This document shows positions 24,033 to 36,397 of a DNA stretch of 64,000 bases, piece after piece. The translations under genes were made by a program, and so were the position numbers. A model generated the notes under the pieces. That model had not been told where the DNA came from. It did not search any database and saw only the letters and a list, made by a program, of their open reading frames with translations. Source of the DNA: Nageia nagi (taxonomy: Eukaryota; Pinophyta); assembly GCA_050084985.1 (NCBI GenBank), contig JBITNC010000001.1, positions 51,770,001-51,834,000 of the forward strand. Reading direction: 5' to 3'. Positions within the stretch are counted from its first letter, which is position 1. Every line of letters begins with the position of its first letter.

Positions 24033-26173
24033 TTAACTTGATGTTGAGGAAGAGGGTTTATGATAAATTTCCAAATTTTGATTAGAGATAGCTAGAGGAT
24101 TATCAACTTCCAGTTTTCCTTGATTAATTAAATTTTGAATCTTGTATTGTAAAGTTTTACATCTATTTGTATCATGACCCTTTTGGCATGGAAAATGATA
24201 AAATTCATTTTCATTATACCATCTATCAATTTTAGCATCAATACGTTCAGGTCTTATATTTGATAACATAATTACTTGATGATCATAAATTTTTCACAAA
24301 ATATCATAAAGAGATTTTGACCAAGGTGTGAACTTTGTTTATGGTTTTGAACCATTTTTCTCATTTTGTAGAGGATTTGGTTTTGCCTCTTTAGTGATAG
24401 AAACTTTGTTAGCTAGTGATGGCTTACTTATTTGTTCTGTTTGATTTTTATTCTTAACATAAGGTTCCTTTTTCTTACTTTTATCTCACCATATTAAATC
24501 TTAACCTTTTCAATTATGATTGCTTGCGATATAGCTTCTTCAAAGGTCTTATGTTGTAAAATTAATAAGGCACTAGCAATGGGCCTTAAAAAGTGTTGAC
24601 TAAATATTTTGACCAACTCTTCTTGAGGTAGATTATAAGGTAAACTTTTCAATATTACCCTTCATCTTGAGATGAAATCAATAATCAATTTATCTTTGAA
24701 TTATTGTAATCTTGTAAGATCAGTGATGGAGGTTTTATCTTTAATATTAATTCTAAAGTATTCTAAGAATAAATTTGCTAATTGAGCATATGAATGAATG
24801 CTATATTCTATTAAGTTGTACAAATCCATTTCTTTTCCAACAAGTATCATGGGAAAGATACATAGCATTAATACATCATCATTAGCAATAACATAACTTG
24901 AATACTTAGACCATCTAATATGTTCTTTGGGATCTTCCTTTCCCTTAAATGATTCAATTTTTGATATTTCAAATTTTAAAGGAATCTCCTTCTTAGGAAT
25001 GCTTGGATGAATAGGTTCATTACAAATTATTTCATATTATATCTTTTATTTACTATGAAAGTGTAGCTCTTTTTTTATTTCCATAAACCTTTTACGAAGA
25101 TCATATTTTTATTCAAGTTAATTTTGATACAAGGGATATTCATCATGTCTATGATTCACTCTTTCTTCATACCTTGGGAATAATTCATATCTTTATTCAA
25201 AATGTGTTTGGGCATCATAGTAAGCTTCATCATATGGTGGAGAAGGTGGTGGAGGTTGGTAAGGTGGTAGTTGAGGTAATTGTTGTGGTGGTAGTGATTG
25301 TCTAGGAGGATAATGTGATTGTCCCTTATTTCTAGGTGGAGATAGATGATACTTTTGAATCTCATTTTATTATTTACTAAGTGAAATTTATTTTCTCTTA
25401 ACTAGATAAAGATATTGATATTTATACACTCCATATTATGTGGTGATATACATCATGCCTTAGGTTGTCCTTTTCTATCTCTTTGTATTAATTGATTATG
25501 TCTATAATGGATGTGGACATTTTACTTATTAGGTTGCATTATTAGTGGTTTATTTTGATGTACATTGAGCATTGGTTGTGCTTGTAACCATGTTTATTGG
25601 GTAAACCCCTTTTGTTGTTATACACCTAGGTTATACAAAAATATTTATCATTGTGGTTGGTGTTGTATATTATTTTGGTGCATATTCTCTTTTTTATGCA
25701 TATAAGGGGTTATTCCTGCAACCTAAACCTTGTAAGGTCATGATTATCTCTTACCTCAATTCCGTATCTAGGTATTTTATGACTTGAAAAGGAGTTGATG
25801 TATTTGATTTTAAGATGTAAAAAATATTATTATAAACTCTAAAATGATCTCTTGATTCTGGCATAGGATTAGTTGTATGTATAGAGATTTGATCATCAAA
25901 TTCTTATATCTATCTAGAGATGGTGGAGGGAGTATAATCTTCCCTTCTTAGATATGATTGAACTAAACATCGATCTAGTAAATAACATGTGACATAATCA
26001 TACTTAGGTCTAAAAGGAACTCTTTGAAGAATTATATCAGCTAAATGAGTTTTTGAAGGAGGTATATTTCCTAATACAATTTCTTCTACATCATCAACTG
26101 GTTGCATGTCTTTTGCTAAATATTCTAGATCTAAAGGAAGATTTTGGGTATGAGAAGAATGAGGGATTCTCAA
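24033..26173 (-). pseudogene. Tat-type gag
   Basis: From about 25000 to 24500 one frame, with a few stops, reads REKEDPKEHIR, then YSSYVIANDDVLMLCIFPM, LANLFLEYFRINIKDKTSIT and FISR. This is the retrotransposon gag domain. The frame open at 24269-24033 has a damaged zinc knuckle (YHFPCQKGHDTNRC, first Cys lost) followed by LQYKIQNLINQGK. A proline-rich segment lies near 25190-25340. An 87-residue frame at 25910-26173 (TTG-initiated in this reading) is probably the gag N-terminal region. Confidence 0.75.
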
Positions 26174-28669
26174 TTGTGTTAGACATTTTCTAACTACATG
26201 TAATTCATTATCAATAGAATTTAAATAAGTGGGATTTATTTCTCAAGGAGTTTCTCTTTTCGAAATACTCTTACTATACATATGAATCTCTCATCCTTTT
26301 AAAAAGCTTTCACCATCCTGCTCTTGATGAGCTATTTGAGATATAGTGTTCACCACCTTCTTTTGGTTTTTTATTTATTTTTGTTTTGCATTTTATTTTT
26401 ACCAAAATACAAAAATAAAGTAAATGTTGAACATACCAATTCTATTTTTTATCTTTTGAATTTATGTTTGTGAGAAAATAATTACATGCACAAACAACCT
26501 ACATGCATACTTACCTTTCTGGTGTGATTATCTTTTTCTAGCTTTTAGGCATATTAAATTAATATTTTAAATATGAGCGACATGAATTGTACATTTTAAT
26601 CTTATTAATTTTCTTAAATCATTGTATCTAATCAAGTGTTTAAACAAGGTAGGTTGTTAGTTCTATTAGGAAATATAGGGCTAAGTAAGAAATTTGTACT
26701 TAAAATGGCCTCCTTAGTTCAATGGGGAATACCATTGAGAACTATCTCAATGATGAAATCTAAGTATAGCCCCTTTTTTATAGTCATTTAGCAAAAAGCA
26801 ATGACTTCTAACCTATGAACCTAGTATTCATCTCTAGGTTGGCAATGACCTCCAACTCATTGATGTTCATTTTAATAGGTCTCATGATCATGAATTTAAC
26901 CAAAGTAAAGTACTCATGGATCCAAATTCTAACCCTATTGATCATACATGTCCATTAATTAAGCTTTTTAAATGTGATTCAAATAATGTTTTAATTAATG
27001 TGCAAGTTGATCTAGATATCTCACAAGATTCATTACCTTTTAATGAGGTCCATTAACCAAAGGAAACATTAAGATGTGGTTTATTACCTCTTCTTATGAG
27101 TCATAATCTCCTTCAATTTCCTTTCGACATGATTAGGGCATACAAGTAAGAATTTGTTAATATGAGTAAATTTTTTTTAATGCAAGTTCATTTCCCCTCA
27201 TTACAAGTCATAATCCTTTGATTGCCTTTCAATGTGGTAAGGCATACAAGTAAGAGTATTAATGTGTAAAAAAATTGCACATTAAGGCATCTATTTTGGT
27301 CATCTCATATCACTTTTTAGTGCAAAGGGAGAGCATAAGTGGACAAGATAGGAAAATATTAAGTGAATGGGTTTGTTTACTTATATGATCCCTTCCCAAA
27401 TGAACAAGAAGTAAATAAAATTTTAAAGCTTTAACAAATAAACATATCAAAAATAATACATTTTATCATTGATATTCAATACCCTCCCCTATATGCATTA
27501 TGATCATAGGGATCACAAACAAGGTGTTCATTTTGATTCCCAATCTTAGTTCCTAAGTTATGCTTGCAGTACTAACAAGAATAAAAATACAATATTTATT
27601 CTAAATCACTAGTATTTTAATAGATTCATTGGCATCTCGAACCAATCATTGACATCCAATATCCAATCATTGGTGATTCTACAATTAGAACTTGGAAAAT
27701 CACAAAACACATAGAACAAAATTAGCTTCATTACCACATAACACAAACCATAAAAATAAATGTAAGGATATGGAAAACCCTTGTATTTCATCATTTATAT
27801 TGTTTGCATACAAGGGCCCTCCTTCTAATGCTAGAATATCATACTTAAAAAGTAACCCTATAAGAAAACAATACTAGACATGTCACAATCAATATTTTTC
27901 TTTATTACTCATGAATAGACCTCAATGACACAATTATGAATCTATTTCAATTCATTGCCTTGGAAAGAGGCTTTTTACAAAATGATGTTTTAGCCTTCAT
28001 AAGCTTGTTTACAATGTTAGGAAGACTCAAAAACTATCTTCTAAAACTTGCAAAAAATATAGATTTCTCCTCTCCAATTCCTTATGAATTTCTCTTTTAA
28101 GTTCCACTACTCTACACCTATGTACCCTACACACATGTGAATAGAAAAGATATCAAATATACCTAATCATATAACAAAATAAGCATAATACTGAATATAA
28201 GCAAGCATGTAAAAATGTAAAATACTAATGCACTTAACTCATTAGATCTTAATTTATTCTAACAGAGTAACATTGCATTTAAATTGGGTCCCTTTTCTTC
28301 AATGTAGAAGTCTTTATTTATAGATTTTGAAAGCAAACAAAGTTTCCAATTTTTAGATAAAAATTAGGATAGAAAAGCCTATCCAGCTTTGTTTTGGCTA
28401 TGATCCAAATCTGAGATGCATGGGATGGATGATGACTCATCCGTTATCCCTTGCTTTCTTCCCAAGATGCTTCAAAAGTTACCATTTTAATTTTTTATTT
28501 TTCCAATTACATAGTCATTGGTGTCTAGGTATTGAATGCTAGCATCTAACTTGATTCATTGACAATTGAAGTTGGATGTTGGTGATTGTTAAAATATGGT
28601 TAAAGTTTTAATTTAATTTAATTTTTTTATTCCTTCTTTTACCTTTAAGGTCATTTTTTGGTGTCTACA
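26174..28669 (-). repeat. Possible 5' leader and LTR of the Tat element
   Basis: No coding sequence seen. The right end, read on the - strand, starts TGTAGACACCAAAAAATGAC, which looks like an LTR start (TG). No partner LTR was located, so the extent is a guess. It includes an imperfect tandem duplication at about 27096-27265. Confidence 0.3.
27096..27265. repeat. Imperfect tandem duplication, period about 107 bp
   Basis: 'GTCATAATC...GCATACAAGTAAGA' occurs at about 27099-27160 and again at about 27206-27260. Confidence 0.6.
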
Positions 28670-29829
28670 CTTCTACTACTTATAATGCTTTACTCTCATT
28701 CTACATACATGATACATGGATCATACTTTGATCCTTGAGTAGTTTCAATATTTTTATCATACAATTGATATGCTTGATAAACTACTACTTCAACTCACTA
28801 TTACTCAATTTTATACTTCGACTAAGCCTATCTTTATACTCTTACATGGCCACTACTACATGATGTAGGAGCCAAAGTTGTTAGCAAAGAAGCTTAGGGA
28901 AGTTTCTTGTGCTTTGCATATTATTGATATATTTTATTAACTGGATGAATCTACATTCACCCTTCTTCTTCTCAATATTTTACCATTGGTAGTGTGAGAT
29001 ACAATAGATGATGTCATCTACTTAAGATTCATTGATCTTGATATTTCAATATTCATATTCTTTTGCTAACATCAACCTCATGCCTAGAGTCTTTATGTTC
29101 TCTCATAAAATGATTACTTCCCTTTGTTGGATGTTTAATGTTCTATTGTTGATATCACTTGACTAGGTGCATTGGATGGATCAATTACTATAGAATTCAC
29201 TCAATTAGGGCTCTTGATATTATTTCATTTTGAACACTCTTTCTACTATTGACATTATCTTCAGGTTGCCTCTTATTTTCGATTACCTTCAATTACTAGG
29301 GCTTCATCGTTTTGTTATTGATGTCATCTACTCATATGTTTTGGTAGTAGTTTATTTTTGTAATATCCTAATAGGCTAATATCATCTTTAACTTGAAGGC
29401 TTTTAAAATGATTTACCTCACTTCGCTCAGATCTTCACTTCTTCATTTTGATTATTTGCATAGTTTTCCAAACTTGCATCATCATCAGATGACATTTTGG
29501 GTGCAAGATGAGCCTCCATGTTGAAGAGGAAAATTTGCATATGATACTTCAAATTCTAGTGAGGGCATGGTGATGTGGAGAAGGGTTTTCCAAGGTGATG
29601 GTGATCTCGATAGCTCCAGGGTTAAGCTATAAATTGTGATAGTGCAAGCATCCTACTCCTGGATGTATGTATCATGATTTTGTGTACAAGTACAATCTTT
29701 GTTATTGTACTTCTATTGAATTTAAATTCTATTTTTTTATTACAAATATATATGCACCAAATTATTATGTAGAAATAATAAATTCTTTGAATTCTTATAT
29801 GAAGATAGAAATAACTTTAAAGAGTGGTC
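28670..29829. other. Unassigned stretch
   Basis: No gene recognised. Both strands carry frequent stops. The part at about 29480-29640 is somewhat GC-richer on the + strand, but its reading frames match no family I know. Confidence 0.3.
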
Positions 29830-31090
29830 ATAGATTATAATGGGGGATTTTAACACCCCATTACATATAAATGAAAATAAAAGAGGACATCAAAAAAAGA
29901 AAGTGATATGGGTGATTTAAGAAAGTTCATTGAGGAAAATGAATTAATGGAATTAAAATTTAACAAAAATAAAATTTATTTGGAATAATATAAGAATAAG
30001 AAAAGAATTTATCCAAAGTACATTGGATAGGGCAATTTTCTCAATTAATTGGTTGTCAATGTTCCCTGATTAAATGCATTAGTGTTATAGGCTAAAATTG
30101 CATTTGATCACAATCTAATTCTACTACAAGAAGATCCATATCATAAAAAAATACCATTTAGATTTGAAGTTATGTGGTTATCCCATCTAGAGTTAAATGA
30201 TAGAATACAAATGGTGGAAAATTAAAGTAAAAGGTACAAAAATGTTCTAACTAACAACCTATTAGTCTTTGCAATATAATATACAAAATAATAACTAAAA
30301 TTCTTATAAATAGACTAAGAGATATTTTACCAAAAATTATATCAGTTGAACAAGATGCATTTGTAAAGGAAAGATAAATTTCAAATGGATAGTTGTTATG
30401 CATGAACTAATACACCTAATCAAAAGCAAAAATGAACAAGGCATGTTTACACAATTAGATATGCAAAAAGATTATGATGGAGTTTCTTAGAAATTCCTTT
30501 AATAAATCATGGAAAAATTTGGCTTCAATGATATATAGAGAAATTGTATAAAAATGTGTACATCAACTGCAACCTTTTTAGGATTAGTAAATGGAGAAGT
30601 AGGTGGCATCTTTAATGCTTCAAGGGAGCTTTGACAAGGTGATCTTATATCTCCATATATATATATATCATTATGGTTTAAAATTTGGGTAGATATTTGT
30701 GGGAAATTAAACACATAGGAAGAATAAAAAGAATCATTCTTACTCCTTAATGTGAAAATATTATACATCACTAATTTATTGATGATACAATATAAGTAGG
30801 TAAAGCTAGTATTCATAAAGAATGTGAATTCAAAATAATTCTAGATACTTATGAGAGAGCATCTAATCAAAAAATAAATTATGATAAAATAATCTATTTT
30901 TCATGAACACAGCTACTAGAAGACATGAAGCTTTAGCAAGAATCTTTCAATACCAAATTGGAAAGTTACCATAAGTGAACGTAGATATGTCTCTTTTTGA
31001 AGGCAAAATGAAAAAGAAATTCTAAAAAGGGATGATAGAAAGATTAAAAAAATAGGAGAGATGAAAATGAGATTTACTAAGTCTAAAAAG
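29830..31090 (+). pseudogene. LINE (non-LTR) ORF2 remnant: endonuclease end and reverse transcriptase
   Basis: Around 29835 the + strand reads MGDFNTPLHINENKRG, the GDFN motif of the APE-type endonuclease, followed by ENELMELKF. Further on, in shifting frames, it reads KIISVEQDAFVK-like, ELIHLIKSKNEQGMFTQLDM, QKAYDGVSW, then FLGLVNGEVGGIFNASRELR and QGDLISPYIY. Together these are the fingers and palm of plant LINE reverse transcriptase. Stops and frameshifts are frequent. It is truncated at both ends and is interrupted or followed by an oppositely oriented LINE at about 31110. Confidence 0.82.
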
Positions 31091-31109
31091 AAAAATCCAA
31101 TTTCTTTTT

Positions 31110-32950
31110 TATTATTATTATTATTAATAGGTAAATTATGTTAATTAAAAAATGGAAGTTTTGTAAAGGTCTTCCACTTTTCTACATTAAAAAATAAAAC
31201 TTTCCAATAGAGAATAGTAGCCTGAAATCCTTGATGACATAAACAAAAGCTAGCTGAACATACTTAAAAAAAATGTTTTCATGCATTAAACTTAACTCCA
31301 AGTTTATTCGCTTAAACTGAAATATCAAAATTAACCATTGCCCCACAAAATATTAGACTCAATTTTATTCCCGTTGAAGTCCTCTAGCCCATCTTCCATG
31401 GAAGCCTGATCTGCCATATTTCCTTCTTGCGTACTTTTCCTATATAAAGAAATTAGGCACTCGGTTATGAGATTCAAAATTTAAACCAATCACTCCCGCC
31501 TCTGCTATCCTTTGAACACTGCAACAGTTTTGTTGGAGGATCGTGTGGTTTTGTAGTCTGGTGCTTTAAGGAGTCGTATGTTTTCTATTGTGTTGTTTCT
31601 TTCCTTGTGTTATCTATGTTGTTAGTTCTTCGTAGCTTACTATCATGTTCTGCGTATGCTTCTTCTTGAGTTTCTTGATTTTTGCTGGGAGCATCTGCTT
31701 CATTTTGTTGTTCACATGGATCTTCCTTTCTTATTCTATCATCCTTTCCTATTAATGTTGTTTTTGTAACTGTATATACGTAGGAGAGGTGGTGCATTGG
31801 GGCCTTTGAGTAACAATAATGTGCCATCCTTCTGTTGTAGAGATTCTTCCTTTCTACCTTCTCCTACTTAATGCTTATCATTTTGATCAGCTGGGGGTGT
31901 ATATCTTCCTGATTCTGGGTCTTCTAAGAAGATAAAACTTTTATGCAACGCTTGCATAGATGGCCCAGTTGATTACAGTTGTAGCATCTGATGGTGAAAT
32001 TGTCATATTACCAGATTTTGCTCCCAGTTCGTCCATGAAGATGACATCGTAATAGATTTTGAACATAGAGCAGACATTTTCATCCATAAAATTATTTTAG
32101 CCCTGGAGAGATCATGAAAATACTTATTCACTATTTTCCCCAATGTATAATCTTCTATAGTTTGGAACTCTCCTATGGAATTTCCTATCTTCTCCAGCGC
32201 TTTCTTGTTCCAGAACTCTGGTGGCGGGCCATAAAAAGTAATTGATACTGGATAACCTCTAGAGGTCTCAGTGAAGGGATTAAAAGTCCTATATCATTGT
32301 TGCATATGAATCCCCCTTTGTCCATAGAACCACTATTTTTTGTATTTTAGGATCAATTTCATATCCTCATAGTTTTCAAAAATGTATATGAAGAAGTTGC
32401 AAGGCTATAGAATGAACTGAAACTCACCCTCCACTTCGAATTGATCCTTTGCAAATTTTAACAGATCTTCTTTCTGTGGTCTCCTTCCTCTCATTTTGCA
32501 AACTACAGCATTGGAGAGCTCATCTAGGTTCATCATCTTCTCGTCCTCTATTTTGATAGAGATTTGAGGAGCCGCTTCTTTATGGCATACAGGGAGAAGC
32601 ACTTCCAATGTGCACTCCGTAGGTTGCTTCCTTTTTGACGTGGTTGTGTGTCCTATATTATCAGGTGTTCCTCTAGTAACAATAGTTGTTTTAGTAAATG
32701 CTTCAGTATCCTCTCGTGCTTCTCCTTTTGTATTATCTCCATTATTGCTGCCATTATAGCCTCTCACGCTTTGTCTCTGGTTTTTCCCTCTTGCACTGTC
32801 TTTCTCTCTGTTCTTTCTCTCCTTCGCTGCTCGTAGTTCACCTTCCCTCACCGTTCTCTCAAATTCTTTTATCACAGGGTCTATCTCATTTTTACTTCCC
32901 TTTTATCTCCTGCCTATCTTGCATTAATCTCGTACTAAATTGAGGATGAT
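31110..32950 (-). mobile_element. ORF1-only LINE-like element with (TAA)n tail
   Basis: On the - strand an ORF1 (DUF4283 plus zinc knuckle) is followed directly by about 450 bp of 3' sequence. It ends in CTATTAATAATAATAATAA and a short A run, a common plant LINE 3' end. No endonuclease or reverse transcriptase sequence lies between ORF1 and the tail. The 5' boundary near 32950 is approximate and no target-site duplication was found. Confidence 0.6.
31585..32943 (-). pseudogene. LINE ORF1-like protein (DUF4283 and CCHC zinc knuckle)
   Basis: The N-terminal frame 32875-32405 is charged (EFERTVREGELRAAKERKNR) and leads into DELSNAVVCKMRGRRPQKED and FAKDQFEVEGEFQFIL, the DUF4283 region. After frame changes it continues YPVSITFYGPPPEFWNKKAL and EKIGNSIGEFQTIEDYTLGK, typical of DUF4283. 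A knuckle CYNCNQLGHLCKRC lies at 31945-31986. The frame 31827-31585 gives the Gln/Glu-rich tail. Plant LINE ORF1 proteins with this layout bind RNA. Fewer lesions than the neighbours and a GC-richer composition suggest a younger insertion. Confidence 0.75.
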
Positions 32951-33699
32951 AAAATGATTTGATGTTGCATCAATAAATGTAAAATCTCATGAGTACAAAG
33001 CAAAGTTATTTACATGCGAGATCTTTAAAAAACCAAGGAGAATATAATTCAAGACACAAATTTGAAGCCCAATCTAGAAATTTTAGGAGACTCTAAAAGA
33101 TGGATTATGTAACTAAGGTTGAATTTAATAATTGTAGAGAGGTGATTAGAGAGAGTGCATGCTACAAGTTGATGGAGTAAGGTGATGTAACTCGTGTTTT
33201 CAAGTTTAAATAAATTTGTAGAGGCCATGATGAAGGACTTACAATGTGGAGTCATGAGCCATGGTAGGTTTGTAGAGGTCCTTTTCAACATTTAGGCAAT
33301 TAAGGTTGTAACAAAGTTATCCCAAAAAAGAAGGTGGTTCCATAGCAATGAAAAGATCAAATAAGAAGAAATTGGTGCATTTAAAGAATAAGAAGAAGGA
33401 GATGCATTGGTGAAATACAAAATTGGTTTTTTGAGAGTTGGTATAAGAAAACCCTAGGATCAGTTGGCCTATTTGCTATTCAAGTACTTCACTCTTGATG
33501 GTTGATATACTGCTATTTTTTCACCTCTTAGTTATGTTGAATCACTTTCATAAAGAGGGAAAATTGAGAATTGTTTTTTCCTTTTATTTGGTTGATTAAT
33601 TTAGGACTTCAATCATTAAGGTTAGAGAAAATAAGGTTATATCTCCTAAGAACCAAGGCTTAATTGCCATTATTTATCACTTTTTTTAATTTCTAAACC
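32951..33699. other. Unassigned stretch
   Basis: No recognisable coding sequence. An 80-codon - strand frame (33049-33291) has no family resemblance and is probably chance. Confidence 0.35.
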
Positions 33700-35040
33700 A
33701 AAATTTGGACTAAATTTAACATCTTAATCCAAAGCTAAAAAAAGCACGAGAAAGCCCCAATTGAAAAGAAGAGATGAAGGTTATATCAATGCAAGGGAAA
33801 AATGATAGAGATAAAAGGGAAAAACAGAGAGTGCAATTAAGAGACATAGGAAAGAAAAAGAGAACTATGAATAGAAACTCAATGACCAAGAAAAAGAGAT
33901 ATGGTTGAAAAGGGACAAAGTCATATGGGAAAGATAACAGCATAGAAACCATAAGCAACATCAACAATAAGAGAAGGAGAATATAATCTACTCAAACCAA
34001 AAATACCCCCTAAATGAAAATATTTGATGAAGAGGATAGTAATGGAGATAAAGATGAAAAAAAAAAAGAAGGAACAAAAAATTAATCCAAATTTTGACCA
34101 CGATGAAGCTAAAAGTGAAGTGGACCACCAACAATCAAAGGTTGAGAAATCAAATGAAAAGATAGACAATAAAGAAATGCATATAGAAGTGGAGAAATAA
34201 ACAAAGATAGAGGAATAAATGAAAAAGAATCAATGGAAGAAGAAATACAAATTGAGCTATAAAGAATGATGATGAATAACTAATGGCGGAGGAAGAGAAT
34301 TCTGATACTAAGAATGTAACACCTCTTTAAGAAAATAAAGAAGAATAATTTCAAATTGAAAAGTAAAAAAAATGAAGTAGATCAAAAATGAGTGAAAATG
34401 TAGAGTAATATAACAAGGATCTTGAAGATGATTTTAAGAATATATTGAGGTAACTAAAGAATATAAATCCCTTAGTAAGGAAATTAAAGAACAAATAGCA
34501 AAGAAGAAGGAGAAGAGAAAAACACCCATCAAACCCAAGGAGAAAAAGAAGAATTCCACCAGCAAGGAAGAAAAAGAGAGAAACACTAATAAAAATGATG
34601 AGATAGAAGATTCCATCATAAGCAAAGTGGAGAACATCACCAATAGAGTGAAGAACCCTATAGTTGATGAAGAAATGAAGAAGGGAGCACCAATAAGAAT
34701 TGAAAAGAAAATACAAAATAAAAATTAGAAAAGAACAACCTCAATAGCAAAGAAAAAGTAGATAATGGATTGAAATATGATTTGAAGAAAAATCCTCTAG
34801 ATGTTGAGTCAATAGCTTAGATCAATAAGATAAAAATGCACATAAATATTGAGTTCAATGAAAAGAAAGCATGTAATCTAAATTCAACCACACCTCAGGA
34901 GTTTTAAACAAGACCAAATAGAAGAAAACTATGATAAGAGGGAGTGTCAAAAAGGAAGATGTAGAGGTGGCCAAGAAGCAATACCCAACCACAAAGAAGA
35001 ATGAACAATTGAGGAAGAAGAATTGAAGTATACCAAGTTC
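33700..35040 (+). pseudogene. Purine-rich tract, decayed Lys/Glu-rich coding sequence
   Basis: The + strand is strongly A/G-rich over about 1.3 kb. Segments read as Lys/Glu/Asn-rich protein, for example KTPIKPKEKKKNSTSKEEKE near 34530. Stops and frame changes interrupt it. The Phe/Leu/Ser-rich frames on the - strand are shadows of this bias. It could be a charged spacer of a retroelement ORF or a low-complexity host exon; I cannot tell which. Confidence 0.4.
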
Positions 35041-35940
35041 AACATGTGTTTATTATGTTTGCACCTGTTGTTAGTTATATTAATGCATATATTTTTGTTA
35101 CTCAAAAGTAGTTATGAAGATAGTTTTTTTTGTCTAGTAACTCAATGTTGACTCTTAATGAATTCACTGTACAAATAGCTTCAAGTTGACTATGATATGG
35201 CTACATTTTAGACTTCTTCCAGGTGTAGTTGAATAGTAAGGTACCTTGTTTTACCTATTTTTAATAATAATATTTATCTATTATAAACAAAACTTTGATA
35301 GATCCTATGAACTAAGAGATTTTAAAAAAATATTAAAATTCTTATCTATTTATATATATGGCACAGGATATCTAGCCTCCAGAATATCCCCCTCGTACCT
35401 TGATAAATCTGATAGCATCAAATGTGGAAAACAAGCATGGTGAGGTTCATTGTTATTTTTTCAATGTAGACGTTAATCCCACTTCGCATAACCACTTTTC
35501 ACAGGTTATACAAAGTGCGTTTAACTCTTTCTATTTTAAATAGAAATGTTTCTAGGTGTGTTTTATGTTGTTGTTGATGGTATGCTGGTCAAAAGAGTAC
35601 GATTTTCTAACATAGATGCGGTTTGAATCCTATTAAGATGATTTTGATAAGTGCTAACTCCAACACTTAATTCTTTTTTTAGCATTTTTTATAAACACAA
35701 CTTGATTAATCTAAATAGATAAACCCAATCAATTAAGGATGAATTGAAATATTATCAGCACATCAAATTTTACCATATCAAATTCATCAAAATAAATAGA
35801 ATTCTCAAACTAAATAACTTTACATATATTATATAAATAATAATTTATATATAATATATATATATATAATATGAATTTTGTTACTTCAATTTCCATTGGA
35901 GGGTGACTTTGAAGATCCTTCAATTAGAAAAATTAACTAT
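35041..35940. other. AT-rich non-coding stretch
   Basis: No gene seen; contains a short AT/TA-rich run at about 35825-35870. Confidence 0.4.
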
Positions 35941-35950
35941 CCTCAAATTC

Positions 35951-36217
35951 CTACTCGATGAGAATACTAGAATCACCCTTACAGCCCCAGCTGCCCCACC
36001 TACAATCGGTCACGCAGAAACGCTGGGTTCTTCTTCTTGGTAGATTCAACCGAATCTTCGAGGATACTGAATTGTGGCGGTTAGCTTTAATGGTGATCCC
36101 CGTTCCCAGGTCAGTGGTCATTGGCCATTGCCCATCTTCATTTGATCTAAAATGGAATTTATGTGGACGGCGTTCGTAAGCCGTACACGGATCGTATTCA
36201 TTCTGCCACCGTGCCAC
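35951..36217 (-). CDS. Unrecognised ORF in a GC-richer island
   Basis: An 88-codon - strand frame, GTG-initiated in this reading. It is open further upstream to a stop near 36260, with no ATG, so it may be an exon or a remnant. It includes NEYDPCTAYERRPHKFHFRS, ATG-independent GC-rich codons and Trp/Cys-rich residues near the end (DCRWGSWGCKGDSS). The composition is unlike the AT-rich flanks. I do not recognise the product. It ends 55 bp from, and points away from, a + strand ORF at 36272. An island acting as a promoter rather than a gene is equally possible. Confidence 0.25.
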   Translation of the reverse strand: MARWQNEYDPCTAYERRPHKFHFRSNEDGQWPMTTDLGTGITIKANRHNSVSSKIRLNLPRRRTQRFCVTDCRWGSWGCKGDSSILIE

Positions 36218-36271
36218 ACCTCGCCTTTCCCGAAATTGCGTTATTAGTCTCGTTCGTTAATTTGGGAGAGT

Positions 36272-36397
36272 ATGGCTGAAAGAAGAGTATTCAGGAATTT
36301 AATATCAATGGCCCATGTCTGTCTTATAATAATTGTATTATACGTTACCCCTATGGTTGAGCGTGAAGATAGTATACTCGAATTCCAACAAGGTTGA
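36272..36397 (+). CDS. Small ORF with a signal-anchor-like N-terminus
   Basis: ATG at 36272, 41 codons, TGA at 36395-36397. Residues 1-11 are basic and residues 13-28 (MAHVCLIIIVLYVTPM) are hydrophobic, like a secretion signal. The end reads VEREDSILEFQQG, faintly like the start of a plant LRR N-terminal domain (aspartate/glutamate then LLEFK). An AAG/GTTGAA near the end could be a weak splice donor, so this might be a first exon of a lost gene. Speculative. Confidence 0.2.
   Translation: MAERRVFRNLISMAHVCLIIIVLYVTPMVEREDSILEFQQG

Larger units (their letters stand above)
18246..26173 (-). mobile_element. Ty3/gypsy Tat-type (dual RNase H) retrotransposon, internal region
   Basis: Reading leftwards on the - strand: gag (26173-24033), protease and linker (about 23800-22850), reverse transcriptase and RNase H (21627-20382), an extra archaeal-type RNase H (about 20400-20170), and integrase (about 19690-18720). 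The extra RNase H between RNase H and integrase is diagnostic of the Tat lineage (Ogre/Retand-like). All domains are interrupted. No LTR pair was found with confidence: the 3' end appears to continue across the inserted gypsy element to the DNA left of 12026, and the 5' LTR may end near 28669. Confidence 0.8.

Noticed and set aside
18246-26173. Possible endogenous pararetrovirus
   Set aside because: Integrase and an archaeal-type RNase H are present and no movement protein is seen, so it is a Tat-type LTR retrotransposon.
33716-34716. Phe/Leu/Ser-rich membrane-like frames on the - strand
   Set aside because: They arise from the purine-rich + strand; several overlap in different frames and none shows a family pattern.
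35951-36217. Organelle DNA insertion
   Set aside because: I could not match the sequence to any plastid or mitochondrial gene I know; left as unidentified.
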